The notes beneath the pieces were generated by a model. It made no database searches, had not been told where the DNA came from, and saw only the letters and a program-made list of their open reading frames with translations. From positions 1 to 39,547 of the forward strand of contig NZ_LATL02000058.1 of NCBI RefSeq assembly GCF_000972705.2: a DNA stretch of 39,547 bases, read 5' to 3'. The stretch is from Limnoraphis robusta CS-951. Lineage in GTDB: Bacteria > Cyanobacteriota > Cyanobacteriia > Cyanobacteriales > Microcoleaceae. Below are positions 8,399 to 17,542 of the stretch, in pieces (position 1 is the stretch's first letter; each line of letters begins with the position of its first letter). The translations under genes were made by a program, and so were the position numbers.

Positions 8399-9083
8399 TG
8401 TGATATGATCCTTTTGTGATGAAACTTCAACCTCTTAGCACCCAATCATTACGTTCAGAGAAGGGGTGCTTTTTACTTTGCCTAACTCTATTTTAACAAA
8501 AGTTGAACAAAACGGCAACACCGGGAACGCTCAAAACAGAAGAGGCGTGATGCTAAAGAAATCGTAAAATTAGCAAAGAAAAGTAAATAAGTGTATAAAA
8601 TAATGAGTAATCCTCAGACTGGGATTGATAAGTAAGGCTCATTTATGGTTTACTGGTAAACAGAAAAAAGAGCTTTTGGGGTGTAATTATTATGTCTACA
8701 AAAAATAAAATCAAACTTCTGACGGGCTTTGTAAACCTAGAGAGTCTGAAAGTCCGGCACGCATCGTCAGGGTGGAGGGATTGGAATACTTTTACAGGTT
8801 GAGATAATATTCCAAGAAATTGTGTGTGTTTGTTGTGGCAGAAAAAGTTATAGATTGCTTCAAAGTTATCAATAGATAAATCAAGATTTTACTACCCTCA
8901 ACTCTTCGTCATTGTAGGAATAAATAAACCCTAATTCAAGGGTAAATACTTCTAGTGTTTAAGGAGTTTTGACTCCAAGCATTAGAAAGAAATCGTCGGA
9001 ATTAACACGGCTCAAAACGGATTCAGAATAGCTGACTAACTCTCGTAAAATTTTGCCTTTTTACCTCGAGAAACTAAACACCT
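8399..9083. other. 685-bp intergenic region between divergent SWIM and caspase genes
   Basis: The region must hold the divergent promoters of the SWIM gene and the caspase operon. A 7-bp hairpin, AGCACCC (8437-8443) with GGGTGCT (8464-8470) and a T run on the + strand, lies in the SWIM gene leader. Two ATCACA copies sit just upstream of the SWIM start. A 36-codon ORF at 8692-8802 (MSTKNKIKLLTGF...) shows no recognisable family or ribosome site and is not called as a gene. A small stem (GGAGTTTTGACTCC, near 8961-8974) is also present. I found no confident tRNA, IS or promoter hexamers. Confidence 0.5.
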
Positions 9084-12000
9084 ATGACTTGTAATATCTA
9101 CGCACTATTAGTCGGAATTGATAAATATCCTCCCGACTCAATTTCTTCGTTGGAAGGTTGTGTTAACGACATTACAGCATTCGCTGAGTATCTAAGTGAA
9201 CGAGTGGCAAAACCGGAAGAAGGATATCAACTCAATCTGAAAATTATTCAGGATGAACAAGCAACTCGTCAGGCGATTATTGATGAATTTCAAGAACATT
9301 TGTCTCAAGCTCAGAGCAATGATATCGCTCTCTTTTATTATAGCGGTCATGGCGCTCAGGAGCAATCACCCGAAGAATTTTGGGAACTAGAAGCAGACCG
9401 TTTAGATGAAACTTTAATTTGCTACGATAGTCGTACAGAAGATGGCTATGATTTAGCAGATAAAGAACTTGCCTACCTCATTTCCAAAGTGGCGCAAAAA
9501 GAACCTCATATTGTGATCATGCTTGACTGTTGTCATTCAGGTTCAGGAACAAGAGGTTTATCTGATGAAACTAACCTGCGTCGGGGTTCAGTAGACTGTC
9601 GAAAACGACCATTAAATACGTTTATTTTTGCAGAAGATCAACCCGCACTGAGAGAAATATTAAGCGATTCAAACAAACCTCAGACCAAGATAACGGGTGT
9701 TGTTTTACCTAAAGGAAAACACATTCTATTTTCAGCCTGTAGAGATTACGAAAATGCGAAAGAATACAGAACGGAAGAGGGGGAATACAGAGGAGCTTTT
9801 TCTCACTTTCTCCTGCAAACTCTACAAAGAACCAATGGCAGCATTACCTATCGAGATTTAGCCAGAAATCTTAATGCTTTAGTGACGGGAAAAGTCAAAG
9901 AACAGTCACCGCAAATCGAAGCAACTAACCAAGAAGAATTAGATCAACTTTTCTTGGGGGGTGCGATTAAAGAACGCCCTCACTACTTTACTTTAACTCA
10001 CAGTAGAAACGAAAAAAGTTGGGTGATTGATGGGGGTTCTCTTCATGCGATTCCTAAACCTTCAAATGCTGGAGAGACTCGATTAGTATTTTTCCCCTGT
10101 GGTAGCAGTGCCGAAAAAATGCACCAACTTTCAGAAGCTTTAGGGGAAGCACGAGTGACTCAGGTATTACCCCAACGCAGCAAGGTAGAAATTATTGATG
10201 GTTTCGATCAATTATCAGAAACAGAAAGCTATTGTGCGGTAGTAACAAGTTTACCTTTGCCTCCTTTAAAAATTTACATTAAGGGCGATGAAAGTGAAGC
10301 ATTAGGCATAGAAAAAGCGCAACAAGCCCTGTCAAACGCAGCAGTGGGGAACAAACCTTCTTTGTATGTACAGCAAGTTAATGAAGCTAAAGATGCAGAT
10401 TATCATTTGTTAGTCAGAAACGGTCAATATTGGATTGTACAACCCGATAATAACCGCCCTGTAGTTGCCCCAATTCCTGAAAGAACCACTCAGCAAGGAT
10501 ACACAGATAAATTTGCTTTACAGGTGATTTATCGGTTAGAACATATTGCCCGTTGGAATAACATTCTCAACCTTTCCACACCCGCCACAAGCAGCATTAA
10601 AACCGACGATGTGGAAATAGAAATAATTCTTCTTTCTGGGCGACAAGAATCTTCACCAGGACACAGAGAAGGAAACATTTCATCATCGGAAATACGGGTC
10701 GAGTACACCCTCGAAAATGGTGAGTGGCAAGCCCCGAATATCCAAATTAAACTCACCAATAAAAGTGAGAAAGATCTATATTGTAATGTTATCGATCTTT
10801 CGGAGAGCTTTTCTGTAGATACTCCTTTTTTCGAGGAATGTAGTAGTATTTTACTGCCTAAAAACAACGCGGAATCCTCCTTCAGTATTAAAAGTTTTGA
10901 TGATATTGTCTTTCAAGTACCAGATGCTTATTTTGAACAAGGGATTACGGAGTATAAAGATATTCTCAAACTGATTGTTTCTACCACAGAATTTGATGCC
11001 AGTTTATTAAGGCAAGATGGACTAGAACCCCCCAAACTCAATCGTTCTCCAGAAGGTCTTCAAGGAACTCTCAATAGCTTAATGGTGCAAGTTAATACTC
11101 GGGAAGCCGTCAGAGCGAAGGGAAGTTATGATGATTGGATGACGAAGGAAGTTACAATTACAATTGTGCGACCTCAAGATGCTCAACCGATTAAAGCAAA
11201 TAGCAGCACTACCTTACAACAGGGTGTTGTCGAAGTACAAGGTCATCCTAGTTTGAAAGCCAAATTAAATCTTAGCACGATACCGCAAGCAAGTCGAGAT
11301 TTAGGGAATTTAATTTTACCTGCAATATTGCGACAACAATCTCGTCTAACTGAATCTTTTCAATTTACAAACAGTCGAGGAAGTGACCCAGGACTCAGCA
11401 CGTTAGAGTTAAGTGACGTCGAAGATTATACCGTTGTCACCTCAAAAGATCCTCTAAAATTGCAGGTCAATCAACCCTTATCCGAGAATGAATATATTTT
11501 ACCTTTTGCCTATGATGGAGAGTTTTTCTTGCCGTTAGGAAGGGGAAAGCGAACCGAAGATGGCAACACCGAAATTACCCTAGAACGCTTACCTAAACCC
11601 ACAGGTAGCAGTCGAAGCTTGGGCGGTTCAATTAAAATTTTCTTTGAAAAACTTGCCTATCAAAAACTCGGAAGACCTTATGAATATCCAATTTTAGCGG
11701 CAGCGGAGGTAGATGAAGAAGGTCACGTCAAATACGAAAAAAATCTAGAAACAGTAAAAGCAAAAGTTGCAGAAGCGACAGAAATTGTTCTCTACATTCA
11801 CGGGATTATTGGTGATACGGAAAGTATGGTTCCGAGTATCCGAAAGGCTGTTGTGAATGTAGATGGACAAAAACGATCACTAGGGGAACTTTATGACCTA
11901 ATTTTGACCTTTGATTACGAGAATATTCAAACTCCCATTGAAGAAAATGCTCGGTTATTAGGGCAGAAATTACAAGAAGTTGGTTTAGGAGAAAATCATG

Positions 12001-12803
12001 GTAAGCGGTTAGATATTGTCGCTCATTCAATGGGAGGTTTAGTTTCTCGGTGGTTTATTGAACGAGAAGGGGGAAATCAGGTTGTACAGCATTTAGTGAT
12101 GTTAGGGACACCGAATGACGGTTCTCCCTGGCCAACCATTCAAGACTGGGCTTTTGCAACACTTGGATTTGGATTAAATCAACTTTCAGAAATTGTTTGG
12201 CCGACCAAAATTGTTGCTTATTTATTGGAGTTTTTAGAAGCAAATGATTGCTCGTTAGAACAAATGTGTCCCGACTCTACCTTATTAAAAGAACTGGCAG
12301 AAAACCCAGACCCTCACGTTCCCTATACTATTATATCGGGTAATCTCTCGATTATTTCAAAAGCTCTAGAAGTTCAACCAAACAAGCAATCAAGTCTTTT
12401 AGAACGGTTAATGAGTAACCTTTTTGAAAAAACGAAAGGTAGAGTTTTAGACTTAGTATTTTTTAAGCAACCGAATGATATTGCTGTTGCCCTAACCAGC
12501 ATCAAAAATGTTAATTTAAACCGTTTACCTCAACCTAGAATATTACCAGATATCGCTTGCGATCATCTGAGCTATTTTACACATCAAGCCGGCTTAGATG
12601 CTTTGGCAACAGCACTTAATCAAAAACCAACAACGAGTCATTATCAAAATCAAAAGAACAATTATAAGAAAATTGTTTGGGCAATTGGGATTGCAGTTTT
12701 GATCGCAGCTATTATTGCCTTAATTGCTGTGCTTCGTTCTTCCGAGAAACAACCAAACAATCAAAACTCAACAAGTCAGTTAAACGAAATAGTTCAGTTT
12801 TAA
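9084..12803 (+). CDS. Caspase-family protease fused to a lipase-like alpha/beta hydrolase, C-terminal membrane anchor
   Basis: This is a 1239-residue fusion. Residues 1-300 are a caspase (peptidase C14) domain starting IYALLVGIDKYP. The catalytic dyad is H89 (YYSGHGAQE) and C150 (LDCCHSG), both intact. A long middle part (about 310-890) is beta-rich and unrecognised. Residues about 895-1180 form an alpha/beta hydrolase with VLYIHGIIGDTES, then AHSMGG with nucleophile S982 and a LGTPNDGSPWP loop, as in PGAP1/DUF676-type lipases; CDHLSYF near the end probably supplies the His. One membrane segment (about 1192-1212) is followed by a short polar tail. The protease, hydrolase and membrane tether together suggest an effector acting on membranes or on itself after cleavage (inference). 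The ATG at 9084 starts directly at the caspase fold. The next caspase gene follows after 84 bases on the same strand. Confidence 0.9.
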   Translation: MTCNIYALLVGIDKYPPDSISSLEGCVNDITAFAEYLSERVAKPEEGYQLNLKIIQDEQATRQAIIDEFQEHLSQAQSNDIALFYYSGHGAQEQSPEEFWELEADRLDETLICYDSRTEDGYDLADKELAYLISKVAQKEPHIVIMLDCCHSGSGTRGLSDETNLRRGSVDCRKRPLNTFIFAEDQPALREILSDSNKPQTKITGVVLPKGKHILFSACRDYENAKEYRTEEGEYRGAFSHFLLQTLQRTNGSITYRDLARNLNALVTGKVKEQSPQIEATNQEELDQLFLGGAIKERPHYFTLTHSRNEKSWVIDGGSLHAIPKPSNAGETRLVFFPCGSSAEKMHQLSEALGEARVTQVLPQRSKVEIIDGFDQLSETESYCAVVTSLPLPPLKIYIKGDESEALGIEKAQQALSNAAVGNKPSLYVQQVNEAKDADYHLLVRNGQYWIVQPDNNRPVVAPIPERTTQQGYTDKFALQVIYRLEHIARWNNILNLSTPATSSIKTDDVEIEIILLSGRQESSPGHREGNISSSEIRVEYTLENGEWQAPNIQIKLTNKSEKDLYCNVIDLSESFSVDTPFFEECSSILLPKNNAESSFSIKSFDDIVFQVPDAYFEQGITEYKDILKLIVSTTEFDASLLRQDGLEPPKLNRSPEGLQGTLNSLMVQVNTREAVRAKGSYDDWMTKEVTITIVRPQDAQPIKANSSTTLQQGVVEVQGHPSLKAKLNLSTIPQASRDLGNLILPAILRQQSRLTESFQFTNSRGSDPGLSTLELSDVEDYTVVTSKDPLKLQVNQPLSENEYILPFAYDGEFFLPLGRGKRTEDGNTEITLERLPKPTGSSRSLGGSIKIFFEKLAYQKLGRPYEYPILAAAEVDEEGHVKYEKNLETVKAKVAEATEIVLYIHGIIGDTESMVPSIRKAVVNVDGQKRSLGELYDLILTFDYENIQTPIEENARLLGQKLQEVGLGENHGKRLDIVAHSMGGLVSRWFIEREGGNQVVQHLVMLGTPNDGSPWPTIQDWAFATLGFGLNQLSEIVWPTKIVAYLLEFLEANDCSLEQMCPDSTLLKELAENPDPHVPYTIISGNLSIISKALEVQPNKQSSLLERLMSNLFEKTKGRVLDLVFFKQPNDIAVALTSIKNVNLNRLPQPRILPDIACDHLSYFTHQAGLDALATALNQKPTTSHYQNQKNNYKKIVWAIGIAVLIAAIIALIAVLRSSEKQPNNQNSTSQLNEIVQF

Positions 12804-12887
12804 GTTACTAAAAAGTAGGTTTTCGTTCAATATTCTGCCGGATTTTGACTGAAAGTAAAAAATGTAATTCGTCTGGAGAATTCAACA

Positions 12888-15800
12888 ATGTCAGAAATAA
12901 AACGTAGTTTGGCAGTAGTGATTGGCATTAATCAATATATTAATGGCATTCCCCCCTTACAAACCGCAGTAAATGACACTAAACAAGTTGTCAAGCTCCT
13001 GACAGAAAAATACGAATACCAAGTTTTGTCACTCTTAGATAAAGATGCCACCCTATCTAAACTGGAAGATCTGTTAACAGCTTTCACAGAAAAAGTATTG
13101 CCTTTTTATAAGGGAAATAAAACGCAAGTTGAACCCGATGATCGCATTTTATTCTACTTTGCCGGACATGGAATTGCTTTAGATGGACTCGACAATGCAG
13201 ATGGACCAGTCGGTTTTTTAATTCCTCAAAATGGGGAACGAGATAATAGCGAGACTTGGCTTTCGATGCAACGACTACATGATAGTTTAATTCAACTTCC
13301 TTGTCGCCATTCATTAATTATTTTAGACTGTTGTTTTGCGGGGACTTTTCGTTGGGCTGCAACCCATCGAGAAGCGGTGCGATCGCAAAAAGTTTATCGA
13401 GAGCGCTATACTCGATTTACCTCCGGTTGCGCCCAACAAGTGATTACTTCCGCAGCCCACGATGAAAAAGCGGCTGACTCTCTTTATCGGTTTGGACAGC
13501 GCAGCGAAAATTCTAATCATTCTCCCTTTGCAGAACTTTTATTTAAAGGTCTAAATGGAGAAGCCGATCTGATGAAAGATGGCGTAATTACCGCAACAGA
13601 ACTCTATGTTTATTTACAATCAGAATTAGGAAAAACAACAGCCAAACAAACTCCGGGTTTTGCCCAACTTCGACACCATGATAAAGGCGAATATATCTTT
13701 ATTATACCCGGTTTTGATGTCAATCAATTACCCTCTGCTCCCCAACTCGATGAAAAAAATAATCCCTACAAAGGTTTAGAATCTTTTGAAGAAGGAGATA
13801 GCAAAAAATTCTTCGGTCGGCAAGCTTTAACGGAAAAATTGATTGAATTTGTGATTGAAAGTCCATTAACGGTTGTATTGGGCGCCTCGGGTACGGGAAA
13901 ATCAAGCTTAGTCAAAGCGGGATTAATTCCTCAGTTGAAAAAAACTCAACAAAACTGGATTGTCTTACCCGCTATTCGTCCGGGAGAATCTCCTTTTAAA
14001 TCCTTAAAATATGCCCTAAATCGCGAGAATTTACCTAATGTAGAACCCGATGATTCTGTTGTCTCCAGCCGGGGAAACAAACAAAAAAAACGTCGCGATC
14101 GCCAAAAAGATGAGAGAAAAACGTTGCGAAAATTGTTAAGTGATTTGAGCGAATGGAAAAAAGAATTTCCCGACGCTAAACTTCTATTAGTGATTGACCA
14201 ATTTGAAGAAATTGTGACTCTCAGCCAGAATAATCGCGAACAGAAAATATTTTTTAAGGGGTTAGAGAAAGCATTAGAAATGTTCTCAGATAGGTTACGA
14301 ATTGTTGTTACATTGCGTTCTGATTTTGAACCCCAATTTAGAGATACAGCCTTAGAACAATATTGGATAAAAGCGCGATTTATTGTTCCAGCAATGACGC
14401 GAGAAGAATTACGTCAAGTTATCGTTGAACCTGCGACAACGAAGGTAATGTATTTTGAACCCTCTACTTTTATTGAACAATTAATCGATGAAGTTGTGCA
14501 GATGCCGGGAGCGCTACCGTTACTCTCTTTTACCCTCAGCGAACTGTATTTTAATTATATCCAAAAAGTGAGAGAAGGTACAAGAAATAACCGAGCCATT
14601 ACTCAAGAAGATTATGAAGAATTGGGCGGAGTTTCACGGAGTCTGACCCAAAGAGCGGACTGGGAATATGAAGGGTTAGTTAAACGCGATCCGGCTTACA
14701 AAAAAACCATCCGTCATATGATGCTAAGAATGATTGCGGTTGGGGGAGGTGAGTTAGCGCGTCGGCGGGTTTTAGAGGAAGAATTGGTCTATCCAGAACC
14801 CGAAAATCAACGAATTAAAACAGCAATTGAAGGATTTTGTGCTGCACGTTTACTCGTAAAAGGACGAGATACCGACGGTAAAAGTTATGTTGAACCCGCC
14901 CATGATGTTTTAGTGCGGGGGTGGCAAAAACTCATTGTTTGGGAGCGAGAATCTCAGGAAGATTTAATCTTGCAACGACGGTTAACTCCTGCGGCTTTCG
15001 AGTGGAAAACTAAGGAGCAACCCCTCAGTTTTCAAGAGAAAGTTGAACCGATAATTCTGGTTTTAGATTGCAGTTTTCTCGTGATAGAAGGATTATTTGA
15101 CAACGTTTATACAACTTTAAATAAAATCTGGAAAACTACATCAAACTTGCAAACACGCTTTCGAGAAAAACAGGAAGAATTTCTCTGGGATAGCAACCCT
15201 TATCTGAGAGTATTAGAAGAACATTTCCAATCCGATGAAAGTTGGTTTAATCAAGTCGAAGCAGAATTTTTACAACGGAGTCTCCGGCGTTGGCGCAATA
15301 ACCGTAGAACGAAAATTAGCCTGATTCTTACAGCCTTTGCTATCCTATCGGGATTTGGATTGTTTCAATGGAATCAAAACCAACAAGCCCAAAGTCGAAA
15401 TTTAGCTTTATCTGCCGAACAACTGTTTAATTCAGAACAAGAATTAGAAGCTTTAATAGAAGCATTAAAAGCTTATAAAACCATGAAAGGGGCAATTTTT
15501 GCCGATGCAAATACTCAGAAACAAGTTATCACTGCACTACAATCGGTGATGTATCAAATCCGAGAAAATAATCGCTTGATCGGACATACCAATGAAGTTT
15601 ATAATATTAACTATAGTCCGGATGGTCAAATTATTGCTTCTGCGAGCGGAGATGACACCATTAAACTCTGGAAAAAAGATGGAACTTTACTTCATACTCT
15701 AACCGGACATACTAACGATATTGTCAACCATAACTTCAGCCCAAACGGTCAAATTCTAGCTTCTGCAAGTCGAGATGGTACGATTAAACTGTGGAAAAAA

Positions 15801-17387
15801 GATGGCACTTTACTTAATACTCTAACAGATCATCAGGCGATAGTTAATCATGTGACTTTCAGCCCAGACGGACAGACCCTTGCTTCTGCGAGCGACGACG
15901 GCACCATTAAACTGTGGAAAAAACAGGGTATTTTGCTCAAAACCATTGAGGATAACGGGCCAATTAGTAGCGTTAGTTTTAGCCAGGACGGACAGACTAT
16001 TGCTTCTGGAAGTATGGATGGAACAGTTAAACTGTGGAAAAAAGATGGCACTTTTCTGAAAAGTTTTTCTGCACATAACGGGCTGGTGATTAATGTTAAT
16101 TTTAGCCCGGATGGTGAGATGATTGGCTCGTCGAGTGCTGACAAAACGGTTAAGCTTTGGAAACCTGATGGCACTTTAATAGGAACTTTTGAGCATAATG
16201 CACAGGCTTTGAAGGTTAATTTTAGCGCCGATAGTCAGATGATTGTCTCATCGAGCGCTGACAACCTGGTAAAAATTTGGAAGCGGGATGGCACATTGCT
16301 GAAAACTCTGACGGGACGGAGTGTGAATTTTAGTCCCGATGGTCAAACTTTGGCTTTTGCTCGTCTTGACCATTCTATTGAACTGTGGAAGTGGAATACT
16401 AGCCTACGCCAAACTTTAATCGGGCCAACAGATATTATTTTGGGTCTAAGTTTTAGTCCCAATGGTGAGGCGTTGGTTTCTGCGAGTCCTGATAAGAAAG
16501 CTCAACTTTGGAAGCCGAATGGTCGTTTGTTGACCACATTTTCTGGACATCAAGATATCGTTTTTGGGATTAATTTTAGTTCCGATGGTCAGAAAATTGT
16601 TTCGGGAAGTTGGGACAATACGGTGAAAGTTTGGAATGTTGATGGCACCTTGCTCAATACTTTTTCTGGGCATAAAGCTTCAGTTTATACTGTTAGTTTT
16701 AGCCCCGATAGTCAGATCATTGTCTCGGGTAGTAATGACACTACGGTGAAACTTTGGCGTCAAGATGGTACTTTGCTCAATACCCTTTCTGGGCATAATG
16801 CGGGAATTTCTGGTATTAGTTGGAATTCTGATGAGCAAATCTTTGTCACCAGTAGTATAGATGGTACGGTTAAACTCTGGAAAATTGATGGAACTTTGCT
16901 TAATAATTTTTCTGAACATAGCACTTCAGTTTATAACGTTGATTTTCACCCCGATGGTCAAACTTTAACTTCGGCGAGCGCCAATGGCGTGATAAAAGTT
17001 TGGAAACCTGATGGCACTTTAATTCACTCTTGGACGGGACATAATCTCGCCGTTAATAGTATTCGTTTTAGCCCAAATGGTTCAACGATCGCTTCGGCAA
17101 GTGATGATAAAATGGTTAAATTCTGGAAACCTGATGGCACTTGGCGGGCGACTCTACCGGGGCATCTTGGGGCGGTGCGTAGTCTCAGTTTTAGCCCCGA
17201 TAACAAGACTTTGGCATCGGGTGGCGATGATAAGACGATAATTTTGTGGAACTTGGAAGGATTAGAAGTCAATGGTTTATTAAAGCATAGTTGCAATTGG
17301 TTACAGGACTATTTCAATAATTCTAATGTTGATCTGAGTCAGGAAGATCGACGTGTCTGTGACGGTATTAAAACTTCTGGTTCTTAA
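12888..17387 (+). CDS. Caspase-STAND NTPase-WD40 protein
   Basis: This is a 1499-residue multidomain protein. The caspase (peptidase C14) domain at 1-270 has H94 (YFAGHG) and C149 (LDCCFAG). NPYKGLESFEEGD at about 290 starts the nSTAND1 NTPase, with Walker A GASGTGKS at 332-339 and Walker B IDQFEE at D437. A winged-helix region includes EPAHDVLVRGW. A membrane segment spans about 806-827. WD40 repeats run from about 900 to 1455, and I count 14, enough for two seven-bladed propellers. Blade 7 is shortened. The family logic is ligand sensing by the propellers, ATP-driven oligomerisation and caspase activation. Start ATG 12888 has GGAG upstream. It probably shares an operon with the caspase-lipase gene. 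Long minus-strand frames inside are mirror images of the repeats. Confidence 0.93.
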   Translation: MSEIKRSLAVVIGINQYINGIPPLQTAVNDTKQVVKLLTEKYEYQVLSLLDKDATLSKLEDLLTAFTEKVLPFYKGNKTQVEPDDRILFYFAGHGIALDGLDNADGPVGFLIPQNGERDNSETWLSMQRLHDSLIQLPCRHSLIILDCCFAGTFRWAATHREAVRSQKVYRERYTRFTSGCAQQVITSAAHDEKAADSLYRFGQRSENSNHSPFAELLFKGLNGEADLMKDGVITATELYVYLQSELGKTTAKQTPGFAQLRHHDKGEYIFIIPGFDVNQLPSAPQLDEKNNPYKGLESFEEGDSKKFFGRQALTEKLIEFVIESPLTVVLGASGTGKSSLVKAGLIPQLKKTQQNWIVLPAIRPGESPFKSLKYALNRENLPNVEPDDSVVSSRGNKQKKRRDRQKDERKTLRKLLSDLSEWKKEFPDAKLLLVIDQFEEIVTLSQNNREQKIFFKGLEKALEMFSDRLRIVVTLRSDFEPQFRDTALEQYWIKARFIVPAMTREELRQVIVEPATTKVMYFEPSTFIEQLIDEVVQMPGALPLLSFTLSELYFNYIQKVREGTRNNRAITQEDYEELGGVSRSLTQRADWEYEGLVKRDPAYKKTIRHMMLRMIAVGGGELARRRVLEEELVYPEPENQRIKTAIEGFCAARLLVKGRDTDGKSYVEPAHDVLVRGWQKLIVWERESQEDLILQRRLTPAAFEWKTKEQPLSFQEKVEPIILVLDCSFLVIEGLFDNVYTTLNKIWKTTSNLQTRFREKQEEFLWDSNPYLRVLEEHFQSDESWFNQVEAEFLQRSLRRWRNNRRTKISLILTAFAILSGFGLFQWNQNQQAQSRNLALSAEQLFNSEQELEALIEALKAYKTMKGAIFADANTQKQVITALQSVMYQIRENNRLIGHTNEVYNINYSPDGQIIASASGDDTIKLWKKDGTLLHTLTGHTNDIVNHNFSPNGQILASASRDGTIKLWKKDGTLLNTLTDHQAIVNHVTFSPDGQTLASASDDGTIKLWKKQGILLKTIEDNGPISSVSFSQDGQTIASGSMDGTVKLWKKDGTFLKSFSAHNGLVINVNFSPDGEMIGSSSADKTVKLWKPDGTLIGTFEHNAQALKVNFSADSQMIVSSSADNLVKIWKRDGTLLKTLTGRSVNFSPDGQTLAFARLDHSIELWKWNTSLRQTLIGPTDIILGLSFSPNGEALVSASPDKKAQLWKPNGRLLTTFSGHQDIVFGINFSSDGQKIVSGSWDNTVKVWNVDGTLLNTFSGHKASVYTVSFSPDSQIIVSGSNDTTVKLWRQDGTLLNTLSGHNAGISGISWNSDEQIFVTSSIDGTVKLWKIDGTLLNNFSEHSTSVYNVDFHPDGQTLTSASANGVIKVWKPDGTLIHSWTGHNLAVNSIRFSPNGSTIASASDDKMVKFWKPDGTWRATLPGHLGAVRSLSFSPDNKTLASGGDDKTIILWNLEGLEVNGLLKHSCNWLQDYFNNSNVDLSQEDRRVCDGIKTSGS
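15588..17253 (+). repeat. DNA-level WD40 repeat array (14 units)
   Basis: Units of about 120 bases are repeated in tandem inside the caspase-STAND-WD40 gene. Each encodes an xVxFSPDGQxxASxSxDxTVKLWKxDGTLLxTxxGH blade. The segment encoding LWKKDGT is nearly identical among units (for example ACTGTGGAAAAAAGATGGCA near 15789 and 16029). The seventh unit (about 16309-16400) has a gap in the H-x-VxxVxFSPDG part. Confidence 0.85.
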
Positions 17388-17434
17388 AATAAAGATAAGA
17401 GAAATTAGGATTTAGTTGATCGCCAGTACACCCC

Positions 17435-17467
17435 AAAAACCGGGTTTCTCTGAGAAACCGGGTTTTT
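17435..17467 (+). terminator. Palindromic repeat AAAAACCGGGTTTCT / terminator
   Basis: A 33-base near-perfect palindrome has arms AAAAACCGGGTTTCT and AGAAACCGGGTTTTT around a 3-base loop, ending in a T run. It lies 48 bases past the caspase-STAND-WD40 stop and before leuC, so it should end the caspase transcript. It belongs to the same repeat family as 28277-28309. Confidence 0.8.
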
Positions 17468-17542
17468 AATCCCCACGCTGATCAGGTACAATAAATCAAA
17501 GATAGAAAGGGTGAAATACCCGCAATACAGGCTGATCTGATT

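Noticed and set aside
8437..8474. Hairpin with T run on the + strand as a terminator
   Set aside because: No + strand transcript is expected to end there; it sits in the leader of the minus-strand SWIM gene, and the loop is long.
8692..8802. A 36-codon small ORF upstream of the caspase operon
   Set aside because: No clear ribosome site, family or codon signal; it could be chance in AT-rich spacer.
12055..12243. Minus-strand frames inside the lipase-like domain
   Set aside because: They are antisense to a conserved hydrolase domain with its catalytic motif intact.
15822..17296. Several minus-strand open frames of 75-108 codons inside the caspase-STAND-WD40 gene
   Set aside because: They are mirror images of the tandem WD40 repeats, have repetitive sequence of their own and no ribosome site or family.
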